Origin: Topomyia yanbarensis
Taxonomy: Eukaryota > Arthropoda > Insecta > Diptera > Culicidae
NCBI RefSeq assembly: GCF_030247195.1
Contig: NC_080671.1
Coordinates: 197,022,676-197,086,675, forward strand
DNA length: 64,000 nucleotides
Reading direction: 5' to 3'
Shown: one piece after another, positions 10,965-23,596 of the stretch
How positions within the stretch are numbered: the stretch's first letter is position 1
How the letters are laid out: each line of letters opens with the position of its first letter
The notes under the pieces: model-generated
Told to the model about the DNA's origin: nothing
The model's input: the letters and a program-made list of their open reading frames with translations, nothing else
The model's database searches: none
Made by a program: the position numbers and the translations under genes

Positions 10965-13249
10965 TAGGGATGTCCGATTAGTTCTCGATTAATCGAACAA
11001 ATCGATAATTATGGAAGCTAATCGATTAATTTTTAATCGATTACCGCATTTGACGATTATCTGATAATCGATTAGTTAGCGTCGATTATTGGTCGATTAC
11101 TTTTTTTTGAAAGCCTGCAAAATATCCAAATTGTGTTGCTAAATTGCTTTTAAATTCACTTCTATAGAGTGTTTTGAAACACTATAAACTTAGGTCTTAC
11201 ATTCACGATCATATCTTTGAATATGTTGAACATTTCCGTTAGAAAGTTTAGATCAATCGCGGGATTACGAATTGAACGTTGTCATTCGCACCGGATTCGC
11301 TATATAAATACTTTTACGATGTCTTGAGTTCAAGCGAGGAAAGGCTTAAAACAGTTCCAGCAGCAAACAGCATGAAGGAGAGGTTTAGGTACACTATATG
11401 TGTCTCTCCAGCAGAGGAAGTGCTATGAATTCTGGTAAACTGTTCATGTATTCCGAAGACATCAAAGAAATTTATCCACTTGTGATTCTTTGTGAAATTA
11501 AACTTGTTTTTCTTTTTTTTTATTTCGATTAATAGCAGTCATATTTTCTATTTTACTTTTTAACGACATTCAATTAGCTAGAGATTATTGGGTAGGGTAA
11601 GTTATGAAAATTTAGAGCCATAGTACTCAAGTGAGACCAAGGATGTGAAGTATACAGATCGGAAAATTAGAAGTGGCAGGGTCATTAGAACAGACTTAAT
11701 ACCATACGGGCTTAACTTGTGTCTTCTGTAACATGTTATGTGCAAAAACGCTGTCATGACACGAAAAAAAATTTAAAAAAAATCTATTAGCGTAAAAACT
11801 ATATGCGTGCGTAGTTGATTGTATGTCCGACGTACAAACTCGGTTGTTTTGGGTACTTGGGTAGTGCTTATTTTATACCACTCAAAGTGTAGTGCAGTCA
11901 GCATAATAATTCGCGCAAACATTGATCGCATAAGAGTTGGCATTTTATTCTATCGTTAGTAGAGAAACAGCAATGAAAGTGCATATTAAAAATACTCTTG
12001 ACTTGTGTTCCTACTAAACAATTCTCAAACGAATATTGATATCAGACTAGCCCGCGCTTTTAGCAATACTCCTACGGCCGGCTGTTTGGAGTTCAAATTG
12101 CTGTAGTTTAGGGAAAAACTAAATCACTCTCGATGGCCGGCTATCCAGAGTTTAAATACAAGAAAAATCATAACTAAATATCTTTTTGTTCTGAGTATAC
12201 GTGTACTCGGAGATTAACCATCCCACCGCATAAAACAAATTCATTTTGTGGTCGCATTGCCTGCTTGTGGCGAATCCTAGACCTGTACCTGTCCTTCAAT
12301 CCAACTCCGTAATACCTATGGAAGCGTCGCTGAGTCGGGGGCCTTCCTTAAGTAGGTATTACCTCAACATTTCCTACCCTATCCTAAGTATCGGTGAAGA
12401 TGGTCGTGGCCGGCAATAACGATTCTCATGCTATTGGTTTACTGAACTCATAAGAGATATAGTTCATTCCCGATCATTTATCTCACAAGCAAGATGAGTT
12501 GAGCTACCTATAGGCAACATGATAATCGTTAGTATGCAATCTACGAATAGCACCGTGCTTCGCAACGCAACGCAACGCAACGGGCTTAACTTGTGTCTTC
12601 TGTTGATGGGGATCGAGCTTAGGCAGCATAACTACTAATCACTCAAGGCCACTAACATGTCTTTTGGTAAAGACAGACTTGTCCCTCTTCACCGTCGGTT
12701 CTCACGGACGTTACCAAGAGATATGTTGGTGGACTTCAGTGATTCGTAGTTATGCTGCCTAAGCTCGACCCCCTTAACAGAAGACAAAAGTTAAGCCCGT
12801 ATGGTATTAAGCCTGTTCCAAAGACCCTGCCACTTTTAGTTTTTCGATCTGTATACTTTAAATCCTTGTTCTCTCCTGAGTACTATGGCTCTAAATTTTC
12901 AATACTTTTCCTACCCAGTAGTCTCTAGCTAATTGAATGTCGCTAAAATGCAAAAAAAAAGTTAAACTTGGTAGAAGATTGTGAGGCCAACATTCAGCGA
13001 TTCACCTACCTGGCAGTGATATTCCAATCACTTTCAAATAAGCCGTTAATTTTTACACAACTTTAACGCTCGAGATGAACGTTTGTTTTCTGTTTCCTAA
13101 CTAAAAACAACTCTCAGAAAAACTTTTCAACTAATCGATCACTTCAATTAATCGATTATTTCTTGGCATTAATCGATTACGATTATTCGCGATGTAAAAA
13201 ATAATCGATTAGCTACTAATCGATTAATTGAAAAAATCGGACATCCCTA
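10965..13249. mobile_element. hAT-like non-autonomous element, 2285 bp, compound foldback
   Basis: Ends are TAGGGATGTCCGAT and ATCGGACATCCCTA, flanked by a perfect 8-bp duplication CATATAAC (10957-10964 and 13250-13257). An 8-bp duplication is the hAT signature. Subterminal regions are full of AATCGATT-type words on both sides (10985-11100, 13130-13230). No transposase was seen. The interior contains a pair of about 170-bp inverted arms (about 11560-11729 and 12777-12946) and a smaller hairpin (12582-12798) that shares one arm segment with them. Confidence 0.88.
12582..12798. repeat. Large imperfect hairpin inside the hAT-like element
   Basis: GGGCTTAACTTGTGTCTTCT at 12582 reads back as the complement ending at 12798. 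Arms of about 80 bp include GAGCTTAGGCAGCATAACTA and its complement. It is preceded by four tandem CGCAA units (12561-12580). The GGGCTTAAC...TCTTCTGT word also occurs at about 11709-11729. Confidence 0.75.
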
Positions 13250-15949
13250 CATATAACTTATGTGTGCGCATACATAGATTATACAGTTGACACATAGAAG
13301 GTATGTGTGCGCGTGATAACATTATCGTTGCTTCTTCATATGGATTTTAAGTGGTTTGAAGCAAATAGAATTAACGTTTGGATTTTTTTCAGTATATGCG
13401 ACTGTGTAATAGCAGTCTACTTTCTCATCTCGTACTGAGCAGAAAATAAATCATTCAGCAAGTAATCAATTTAGCGACCGAAAAAAAAATCGCACGAACA
13501 GAACATGCAATTAATTAAAAAAACGGATATAAACTTCAAGCTTCAAATCGGACTGAGATCCATAAGCGTCGCTTGAAAAGCTCTCACCCGAGTCGGCAAG
13601 CATAAACCTCCAGATAAACCCGGTAAAAAAATAATTCGTTCGTAGGGCAATCCATATACCATCACATTGAAGCTTGAAAGTCGTTTAAAGAAAACTACTT
13701 TGTAAGAATCGGGTTTATTTTTTCCGCTTTAATGCTGAAGGTTTTTTTTTCTAATTAGTCTTACATCGGAGAGCTCCTGTCCGATTTTTCGTTCATAGTT
13801 TAGATCTGATTTAAAAATTTTAGTATAATCCAAGCGGTCAAACCCCCTAATTGAAAAATTGTCCCAAAAACTCAACGTAGGGGTTAGGTTTTTTTTATAG
13901 AATGTGTAGGCAAAGCTTGAAATAAATCGGTTAAGTTGTTTTTGAATGGCAGCTCACATCGCAAATCGTGTTTTTTCCAGAGACGTTCTACAAAAAGCTT
14001 CGCCATATTTTTGCATGGAAAAATTACAGAATGTTATTGAAATGACACATTGAAATGTACAAAAGTTTTGATCAATTGGTTTCACCCAATTTCCTTTAAA
14101 AAAATTCGCGAAGGAACTGATTTTTTCACGCTTGAGCAGCTTGAAAGTTTGCTAAGCGCTTTAAAAACTTTAAAGCCTATTTAAAGTTTTATCCGTACTT
14201 TTGGTTGCTTGCGAACGATTTTGCCAAGTGCTTACAAAATCAACAATCAGCACCACCAATAAAGAAGCAAACGCCAATACAGACGAATACACAATCTAAT
14301 ACTACGTTCACCCTACGAGTAAAGACATGTTTTAACGCTATCTTAATGACATATTTCTCGTTGCTAATTATAAAACGTTTTTAATCCACCTAACAGTGTG
14401 ATGAGACATTTCTTATAACTCTTATCACTCTCTTCGGATATTATATCGTTTGAGAACATTTAGAACTTGATGCTTCGCGATGTTTTTGATAATACATACT
14501 ACATGGGATAGTGGCAGGACTCAGAGAATCGCTCAAATCAGCATAGGACAACATCAGTGCTAGAAATCTCAAACCAAATCAATGGGAAAGCGAAAAAATG
14601 GCCCATAAAATAGACATACCAACGAATTATTGTTAATGCTCTGTTAATAAAATATCTATATTGTGGTGGGAAAACTGAATTTTCCTAAAGGGGTTATATA
14701 TTGTACTAAGCCAAAAAAATCGAAATTTTTTTTTGAATCGATTTGAAGTTTATACTTTACTCAAATTTCCAACGCGACTGAGAACTAAGAAAATTTCATT
14801 TAATGAAATCTCAGCTCCTGATATCACGCTATCTCTGAAGTGCATGCGTGCATAGTTCCAAACTTTACTTCGACATCGACTTTTTCTAAAGGTGACTTCC
14901 CAGTAGTATCCTCGATTTGAATTATTATCGCTAATCCTAATACCAAAGAACAAATAAAAATCTCTCGAAAACGAACCGTTTGGGAAAATCATCATCATTA
15001 CTGGAATTTTCATTTTCACGAAACTTTTCGATAACCTTCCGTCACTTCCGTTAATGCACTGGGTGCTCTGAAAATCTAGCGAAATCGACATAGGGCACCA
15101 GCGGGTCTAATTCAGAGCTATCTGCGCGGCGAGTTAAATCTGTAAAGAATACTAAAAATTAATTTCTATTCAGCAATTCGAGAGATCGTGCTCACCGCAA
15201 ACCATGAAAAATAGACTACGTTGTGAAGTGATGGTCACTATTTATTAAAAAATCACGGTTAAATAAAAAATAAAACTATTAAAAAATTTCAAATAGTTAA
15301 TAATTTTCACAAACTTATTAGGAAAAATTGTTTAATAAGCTTTCGTAATATTGTGTAGGAAAAAAGTTGAAAATTTCAGTATTTTTTCTATCTGCAACAT
15401 ATAAACCCTTAAGTATACTAATTAATTGGTATACGAATTGGAATAGGTTTGCCAAATTTTGGAAGAAGTCTATAAAATAACCCCTTGAAAACTACCTAAA
15501 AATTGTTGTAGTTCGATGCAATAAAAAATCTCCAAAATATGTACCTATTAATGTACATAATACCTATTAATATGAAACACGGTGAATAATACATACAATA
15601 AAGACCCATTTTTATCAGTCTCATGGCGTATTTTAGGCTGACAAAATGGGGACATTGACTAAATCGGGCAATTTTTTTCTTTATAATAAACTGAAGCTGT
15701 TAAAATATTCTTCCCGTCCCTTGATGTAGTCTGATAACTATTTCTGATTATGATGAATTTTTCATTTTTGCATATTTCCATCTTCATGATAAGGAAAACA
15801 TGTTCAAGAAAGGATTTACTCAAACTCAGTCTTGTTCGTCTGCTATGTTCATATTTGGCTGATAAAATTGGGGTTTCAATGTATTATAACAGATATTCAG
15901 CATTCGAAGAAGTTTCTTGTGAACGAGTTTGTTTCTACTTACTTGAAGT
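13250..15949. other. Intronic or intergenic AT-rich DNA, no gene recognised
   Basis: Only short non-homologous open frames are seen. About 15028-15135 resembles a diverged copy of the TTAA-flanked MITE at 29937 (it shares GTGCTCTGAAAATCTAGCGAAATCG), but its ends are eroded. Nothing else was recognised. Confidence 0.4.
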
Positions 15950-17748
15950 CAGCGGCGTAGCCAGAAATTCGGTTTGGTGGGGGTTTGGTGAAAATCGATC
16001 TTACTGTTCAAACGGCATAATTCCGAAACCGTAATTTTTGAAATGTTAAAATTATGCAGAATTAATTTTTCAGAAAATAGTAACAGAGTTCGTGTCTTTA
16101 GCGAATTTGTTGAGACTTTATTGTAGTCATGAATATTAACCTGAGAAAATTCACCATAAATACTTCTTGGACGATATACCGTCAAAATTATTTTATCAAA
16201 TGATGCGCTGTTTAACGTTTGTAAAACGCATCGAAAATACTAAACCTCCGAAACTGGCGGTTTCAAAATGATGCTATCTTGAACTTAAATTACTGTTTTT
16301 AAACATTTGACCTATACATATAATTGGTCATACAACAAAAATCAAATGCTCATCAAAATCGATCAGGACCTGCTAGAGTCGAATGGAAATCGTCATTTTC
16401 CATAAATTTCTCTTTAGATTCGAAAAGTGTTATCCTCGTTATTAATCATATTACGTTTTCGTCTCAACTCGACGCATTCCCAAAATTAAAACCTGTTTTA
16501 ATCCACCAAGTGGTGCAATTGTGCTTTTCTCATTTGTCCAGACTACGATTCCATGGCTGGTTATGTTCAATACAATGGTGGAAATGAATATTACATGTTC
16601 AGTACGATTTGCACATACATACAATGGATCGACAGCCACGATCTTGAGATACTATGTGATACTGAAACATCGCTTGAAACCAGCGGCGGATCATGGAGAA
16701 AGATCCGGGAGGTCCAGGTCCTGCCGAAAATTTTCAACTTGTTAAGAAATTTTAAACTAGTTTTAATTTTAAAGAAGCAACCCCTCACTGCATACTCCCT
16801 CCGGGCCGGTATAATTGACGATTTTTAGAGTGATTGCATAACCGTTCTATATGAGAAAGGCAAAAATGTACCAAAGTCCAAAAAAGTCAATTTTTGTCAA
16901 ACATCTCAATGTTTCATGCATTTTAAAGTCATTTGGCATCAAAAATACAAATTTGATTTTGAAAATTTTTCATTTCAGTTTATATGGGAATTTGCTGTGT
17001 GATTGCACTCTTCAACTCGTAACTCCGGAACCGGAAGTCCAATCAATAAAAATTCAATAGCAGCCGATGGGAAGGTTGTATCTTTCATTTGAGACTAACT
17101 TTGTGCAAATCGGTCCAGCCATCTTTAAGAAACAGAGGTCACATTTTTTCCACATACACACAGACATTTTCCGATCTCGACGAACTCAGTCGATTGGCAT
17201 ATGACACTCGGCTCTTCGGGTCGGGATTAGATTGACGAATTTTAGAGTGAATGAGAAAGGCAAAAACATTTTTAGCAAATGTTGAAAGTTATGCATTTTT
17301 TTGGTGAGCAGTTCTATGTTTCATAGACATTAAATCAATTTTAACTTCGCTTCCTATTAAATAAAGACTCTTATTACAGTACTTTTCTACAAAAACGAGC
17401 TCAATTTGAAAATAAATCTGAGATTATGATTGATTACAGAACTCTGGAATCTTCTATTGGAATGTTTTCAGGCGAGAATATGATATTGATGCAATTAGAC
17501 AACTGTGAAATCAAGACCAATAGATCAGTTACATATCAGGACTCCATTCCGACAATTTATCAAAAGTCCTCATGATGTTTACAACAACAGGTTATCAATG
17601 TACGGATCAAATAATTGTTATTGTAATATTGAATTAAATCAGTCTGCATCAATAAATTTTCAGCTTCAATCCAATTTTTTTTTGTGTGGTGTGGGGGGGG
17701 GGGGTTGTATGGTGATAAACCCAGAACCTTCTCTTGGCTACGCCGTTG
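15950..17748. mobile_element. hAT-like element, 1799 bp, CAGCGGCGTAGCCA ends
   Basis: The left end CAGCGGCGTAGCCAGAAA and the right end TTGGCTACGCCGTTG are inverted. Flanks CTTGAAGT and CTTGGAGT form an 8-bp duplication with one mismatch. A CAGnGGCGTAGCCA end is commonly seen on hAT elements of animals. A G-run of about 13 lies near 17693. No transposase frame survives. A second repeat family is nested at about 16815-17270. Confidence 0.8.
16815..17270. repeat. Dispersed mosquito repeat with two direct end copies
   Basis: GACGATTTTTAGAGTGATT...TGAGAAAGGCAAAAA (16815-16867) recurs as GACGAATTTTAGAGTGAATGAGAAAGGCAAAAA (17234-17269), giving a unit of about 410 bp. The interior carries CACATACACACAGACATTTT and CTCAGTCGATTGGCATATGACACTCGGC. 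A diverged relative with the same core lies at about 18600-18785. The class was not determined. Confidence 0.55.
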
Positions 17749-19308
17749 CTTGGAGTTATTTATTTCGCTTTTCATTTTCCGATATGTTTCAGATCGATCC
17801 GATGGTTATAAGTTAGAAAAATTGCAGTCAGAAGGTTCGCACAAATGAACATTTTTGTACAGATAAGTTATCAAGTTCCTTCCAGACAACTTGGAAGTGT
17901 ACGGTGATTATTTCTAGCGGTTGTAGATAGTAAAATGAAATAAAAAATTCGTTTTATCGTTTTTAATGTTTTGCTTATTTCAATGGATTATCACTATATT
18001 GAACATTAAATAGGCGACAAAGAGTAATCAACAAACAACAAGCCATAACTTTTAAAGTATTCAAAATAGATATTTAAAGTCTTTAGTAAAGTTATTCGCA
18101 AAAGTAAGAGCTGCAAATTTGCTGAAGACATCATTTCGATATAATCACTTCCAAGAAAATTTGTGAAAATATCACTCATAGGGGGATTAATCAGCAAAAG
18201 CACAATACCAAAAGAAAGGGCATATTACCTCCATTAAATTCTCCGAACATACTATTGACCTAAAATAAGCCGTTTTGGCGTTAACAAAAGATTACATGTT
18301 TTGGTCATATTTCTGGCAATGGGAAATGATAAAAATCTTTCGTCCGCATTTAATGTTAAATATCTCTTTTGATAATAGTCCGATTTCAACAATCTGTAGC
18401 TTGTTCGAAAGGTATTCGTTAAAGCTGTCTAAAAACATATAAATTGTTAATCTATATTGTCAATTTCGGCAGATAATTTAAAAAAACTGCAAAAAACGCC
18501 ATTTTTACGCATTCAAACATTCATATCTTGGAAACTAAACATCAGAATCAAAAACAAATTAATAGCGTTCATACTGTTTTTTAGTTTTTTCATTTAAAAT
18601 TAGTTTGGATAAGATCGGTTCAGCCATTGCTGAGAAACACGAATGAGAATTTGTCCGTTACATACACACACAGACATTGTCCCAAATCGTCGAGCTGAGT
18701 CGATTGGTATATAAGACTCGGCCCTCCGGTCCTCGGAAAAAATCTTGAAAGTTTGAGCGAATTCTATACATTTCTTTTATAAGAAATGTAAAAACGTGTT
18801 TAAACTCTGTAGTGTGAACATAGCCCAAACAAAAACATTAACAAAACACACGAACACACAAAGGAACACGAAGTTGGAGAAAATCGGGATATCATTGTCT
18901 AGAGAAATTTTATCGCCGATGATTATTTCGTTTGGAATGGAATGGATCACGAAAACCGGCATCAGTATAGGGTGAAATACCGCCACCGAGAAGTTCTCAG
19001 CACTAGCCAGCAGATAAATAGGAACGACTAGCACCAAGAAGGATAAGAAGCCCGGCGAAGGTGGTTGTAAACAGATGCAAATCTTTATGGTGACGATATT
19101 TGCAGCAAACCTGAGCAGGTCAGATATATCGCGAAGGTTGAACAGCAAGTAAGGAAAAGTAGCTATGGATAAAAACATAACGATTAACAAAAACAAAATA
19201 AGCAAGAACACAATCCCTACTAAAGTAGTACCTAATGGTTGCCCCGGATAGATGAGGATTACGAGATAAAAGAGGTTTAGGTTTAGTCGGTAGGCTTAAC
19301 AACTACAA
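17749..19308. other. AT-rich stretch with one degraded repeat, no firm gene
   Basis: About 18600-18785 carries the CACATACACACACAGACATTG...GAGTCGATTGGTATATAAGACTCGGCC core of the repeat at 16815-17270. The remainder shows no recognisable family apart from the hydrophobic frame listed at 18777-19211. Confidence 0.4.
18777..19211 (-). pseudogene. Hydrophobic 144-codon frame, possible receptor relic
   Basis: The frame is rich in Leu, Ile, Val and Phe, with at least three stretches long enough to cross a membrane. It includes FPYLLFNLRDISDLLRFAAN, which is vaguely like the N-terminal part of insect odorant receptors. There is no splice structure, partner exons or confident homology. Its right half lies beside a dispersed repeat. 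It may be chance in AT-rich DNA. Confidence 0.2.
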
Positions 19309-20548
19309 GGGGAACCGGGGGCAAATCTAATCCTTGTTTAGATGGTTCTTAACAAGATATATTTTTTTAGCGTTTCATAAAATTGGATTCATTGAAAATT
19401 ATTGGTTGCCAAAAAATGGAGAAAAACATCATTTTAAAAACGCTGCGGGTAAGACCAACACCCCGAAGTGGCAAGAGCGACATCCTTGCTAGCTTTCTTT
19501 TTGTCCAATTTTTTTCATTAAAAATGTGTTGTGTATGTGTGATAAAGTGTAATTTTGTGTATATGAGTATGTGTGATGCAAATGCATGCTTTCTGGAATT
19601 TCGTCGTGTAACAAAAGGAAGAGCATACGAATGTGTGGTGTGAATAAATAATGTTCAACACTTGGTTTGTATTATGGTGAAGATTTTCCTCCTTAATCTT
19701 TTCAAACTTTATTGTCGCTTATGAGGCCATTCTAAGGAGTAAGATCCGTTCTGCAAAAAGAATATATCCCCTGTTACTAGGATTCATTCACTTAGATGTA
19801 ACATACGCTTTTGTAGTAAGCTATCCGGTTCATGTTATGATTTTTCGGAACTCTGTTGATCAATAATCGGCAGTCGGTAGAAATTGTTCTTCAATATCAT
19901 TTTAGAATCTCATATTAGATTATCCTTTTCCTTTCGTTTTATAATAAAACTATGAATCGCGCTCAATTAGATTTTTAATTTTTTTGTCGGTTTAAGACAA
20001 TAATAAAAATAAATGCAAATACCAGAGTTTCTGTGTATTTCAAATATTAACATGATGTTATAATAGTGTAATTGACAACTCCCAGTCGTTCGCATTGAAT
20101 CAAAAATGAACTCAACCATCCAAACAGCGTGTCGATCTTACGCCTACTAAAACTGTCGGTCTTACCCCAATAGTGCACATTTTTGTTAAATGCCCAATAA
20201 ACAGTGTCGGAATACTCAAACTTATCCTCAACGCAGATAAATAATGATATGAAGAGTAGATTAGAATGTGCGGCAAAAATACTGGTGATTTCCAAAGCTT
20301 TTGTGCTGTTAGCACTATAAAATGTTTCAACTAAAAATAACATCCAAGTGTGCATCAACTTTCCTTTCGCATGTTTTGTTTATTTTGTGACGTTAGATAA
20401 ATCTATATGACATCTATGTGTCTCGAAATGCTCAAAATAATCGTACTAATGATATCCTGTTTTTATTGTATGTTTTAAAATTTGATATCTGGGAAAAGTC
20501 GTGGTGTGTCGGGCTTACCCACGGTGTCGGACTTGCCCCCGGTTCCCC
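19309..20548. mobile_element. TIR element, 1240 bp, GGGGAACCGGGGGCAA ends, 5-bp duplication
   Basis: The left end GGGGAACCGGGGGCAA and the right end TTGCCCCCGGTTCCCC are perfect inverses. TACAA flanks both sides (19304-19308, 20549-20553). The interior has GGTAAGACC/GGTCTTACC and GGGCTTACC words in both orientations and no transposase. A 5-bp duplication fits several superfamilies; the class is undecided. Confidence 0.8.
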
Positions 20549-21068
20549 TACAAACCAATCCGAATCCACCACAAGCCAGCAGACGAATTTCGCGCTAACT
20601 CGAACAAATGTTGGCAGCACCCTCTCAGATTCTAATGAAACTTTCTGTACATGAGAATTTTGTCACAAAAAGCCGCTTTGCATACTTTGTTTTTCCAAAA
20701 ATGATCTAGACTGTCTTTTGAAAAGGGCCAAACTTTTTTTACCACTTTTTTCAAATGGCTATAGTCTAAAAATAACAAATCCTACAAAAAAATGTTGTCG
20801 GAGTGATTTTCACAAAATTAGTCAGATTTTTGAATAAAAATATTAAAAAAAAATCTTCATTGACGCCTACACTGACAAAAATCGATCTTAAAAATTTAAA
20901 AAAAATCCATTTTTGATTTGTATACAATTTTGTTGAAAGATACGTAATCATGCTCCCTACCTCCCGTCAAAAATTTCAAGAAAAAAAAGTTATTTGAAAA
21001 AAACTTTTCCTTGTCCAAACTGATTTTTTTCAGTGTATTTTTATCGAAAACTAAACCAATGAAAGTCA

Positions 21069-21331
21069 ATTAATTTTGTTTTTTATTCCTCGGCTTTTGC
21101 GGTCTTTCAAATCAGAATAGGTATTGTATTCTGCCCGACGTTTCGGTCACTGGTTTTGGCCTTTTTCAAAGGAAATATGCTATCGTTCTACGTCTATTCC
21201 CTTGAAAAAGGCCAAAACCAGTGGCCGCAACGTCGGGCAGTATACAATACCCGTTCTGATTTGAAAGACCGAAAAGCCGAGGAATAAAAAACAAAATTAA
21301 TAAACATTATCCGGTCGTATTTATATACTTA
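21069..21331. mobile_element. Hairpin MITE nested in the left arm
   Basis: Arms of about 95 bp run from ATTAATTTTGTTTTTTATTC to the complement ending at 21300 and include CCCGACGTTTCGGTCACTGG on one side and its near-complement on the other. GAAAGTCA lies on both sides (21061-21068, 21332-21339). The intact right arm of the host transposon reads straight through that word, which supports an insertion with an 8-bp duplication. About 31 bp after the hairpin also belongs to the insert. Confidence 0.65.
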
Positions 21332-21490
21332 GAAAGTCATAATCATCTCAGAATCCATTTTCCCAGATGCTAGTAGCCTGATACATGCAAAAAGTATCAG
21401 TAACGAATTTGGTATATATTCATAACAAACTTGAATGAAAACTGCAAGACTGGAAGACTGTAAGGCTGGAAGACAAGAAGACTGGAAGAC

Positions 21491-22010
21491 TTGAAGACTG
21501 CAGCTCATTTGTTCCTCTCAAAACTGATGAATTTGATGAAACAATTGACAAACTTTTCTAAAATTTATTTTATGTGTGATGGAGCCGCAGCACAACACAA
21601 AAATAAGAAAAACTTTGCAAGCTTGTGTAGATTCCAGTCAAAGTATGAGTTAAGCGCAGAATGGCATTTTGTTTCAGCATCCCATGGAAAAGGACTCTCA
21701 AGCGAATGGTAAAAAGAGCCAGTCTTGCTCGCGATTATGGAAATACCATAACAAGTCCCCGAGAGTTATATAACTGGGCAGTTGAAAAAAACTGATAAAA
21801 ATATCACAAAAAAAATTTTTGCTACATATTCACTGAACAGTACAACAAAATGTCAGAAGAACTCTAAGAGCTGTATAATAACGCCAAAACAATATCTGGA
21901 ACTCAAAAATTCCACAGTTTTGTGCCTATTGCTGGGGGCAAAGTAGAGACGAAAAGGTATTCTAATTCAGAAGATGAACCAAAAATATTTTCCTTGTATA
22001 GAAATAATAC
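21491..22010 (+). pseudogene. Transposase-like relic (DGAAAQ...WHF...SHGKG type)
   Basis: The frame contains MCDGAAAQHKNKKNFASLCR, AEWHFVSASHGKG and, after a small deletion and frame change, TLKRMVKRASLARDYGNTIT and SPRELYNWAVEKN. Further on, another frame reads TISGTQKFHSFVPIAGGK. This order of motifs is typical of a family of insect and cnidarian transposon proteins that carry DGAAAQ and SHGKG. The superfamily name was not recalled with certainty. At least one deletion (the CDG-GG part is missing) and several stops show it is dead. It lies between the inverted arms, so it probably belonged to that transposon. Confidence 0.6.
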
Positions 22011-23501
22011 AAAATAGCATGCATGAAGATAGTTTTAAGGCAAATGTAATATATAAAAATAAATAAATAATTATGTAAAATTCAGTACATAATGTTGTGG
22101 TGGTTATTTCTTTCTCTGATTCTTCCTCAGCACTAAACAAGAAAATAAAAAAGTAATAATGAAATATTTGTTTAACGACATAAACTCTTTTCAATGGGAT
22201 TCTTGATTAAGGGGTTACATACCTTTTAGTGATAAAAATGTCAAGAAAGTTTGCATTTACGTAAAGGAATAAAGCAATGTTTTCATTACATCAAACTTAT
22301 AATATTTTGGTAGTACATTTTTCAGTAAAATAAACAAGCATAAGTTCATAAAAAATAAATTGATAATTGGCTTTTTCCCAGAAACCCTTTTCTATTTAAG
22401 AGGTTCGCGGTGATCACGATTGGAGACCAATAGATCATCTAAAATCCCAAAATTCAAAAAAAATCCATTAGCATATGAGTATTCCTCGATTAGTAACAAA
22501 TTGTTTAATAAATAATATTTTTTTCCTGCATTCGAGAATGTTTTTAGTAAAAAAATCACTGTTTTAAGCTCTAAAAATTCTATTAAAAAATTCTTATCCA
22601 TGAAACAAAAATTTATGAACAAAAAAGGAATCGTTAAAAAAGTACGATAAGAATTGATTACGATCAATTGAAAAAAAAATTAAGAAAATTGATTGATTAG
22701 TTTTTCGGCAATCGTGATCACGGAAAAACCATTTTTAGTAAAACGACATTTCGAGATAATCGAGTTTAAAATTTCAAATTACCACTGCTCTTGGTAGACG
22801 AAGCGCGCTTGGAAGCGTGTAACTTTCAATCTATTTCTCGGATCTTTATAAACACTTGGAAAAAACATTCTCAAGGAGTTGTACTTTCAGATAAAGTAAT
22901 AAAAAAAAATCGATTTCATTAAAAATGAAAAAGTAGTTAACCCCTTAATAAAAATATGCTTATTTGCTAAATTAGAGAATATCTTCTCGCAAACTGAGTT
23001 TTATTGGATCCTGAGATGATTATGACTTTCATTTTTTTAGTTTTCGATAAAAATACACTGAAGAAAAAATGCAGTTTGGACAAGGAAATGTTTTTTTCAA
23101 ATAACTTTTTTCCTTAAAAGTGCCCAACTTGAATTTTCGACGATAGGTAGGGAACATAAATATCTATCGGAACAAAATTTCATCCAAATCAAAAATGGTT
23201 TTATTTTGTAAATCGACTTTAAATTTTTAAAATCGATTTTTTCAGTGTAAGAGTCAATGAAGAATTTTTTCAATATTTTTATTCGAAAATTTGACTAATT
23301 TGGTGAAAATCTCCTACAACATTTTTTCGTAGGATTTATTATTTTTAGACTATAGTCATTTGAAAAAAAAAAAGTGGTAAAAAAGTTTGGCCCCTTTCAA
23401 AAGACGAGCTGTACCATTTTTGGAAAAAAACAAAATATGCAAAGTGGTTTTTTGTGACAAAGTCTTCATGTACAGAAAGTATCATTACAATCTGAGAGGG
23501 T

Positions 23502-23596
23502 CCCAACAAACAATTTAGCTGAATAATGGCTTAAGCAGCTCTTGTTCAGCTTATTCTCTCGGATCAAAGCCTTGTTCAGCTTTCGTTGTTTGTTGG
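23502..23596. mobile_element. 95-bp MITE nested in the right arm, GGT duplication
   Basis: CCCAACAAAC at the left and GTTTGTTGG at the right are inverted. GGT flanks both sides. The left arm of the host transposon (GGCAGCACCCTCTCAGATT) shows the empty-site sequence, so the insertion is direct to read. Confidence 0.7.

Noticed and set aside
12240..12420. GC-richer block that looked like an RNA gene
   Set aside because: No tRNA cloverleaf, A/B box pair or snRNA motif could be traced; it is the interior of the hAT-like element.
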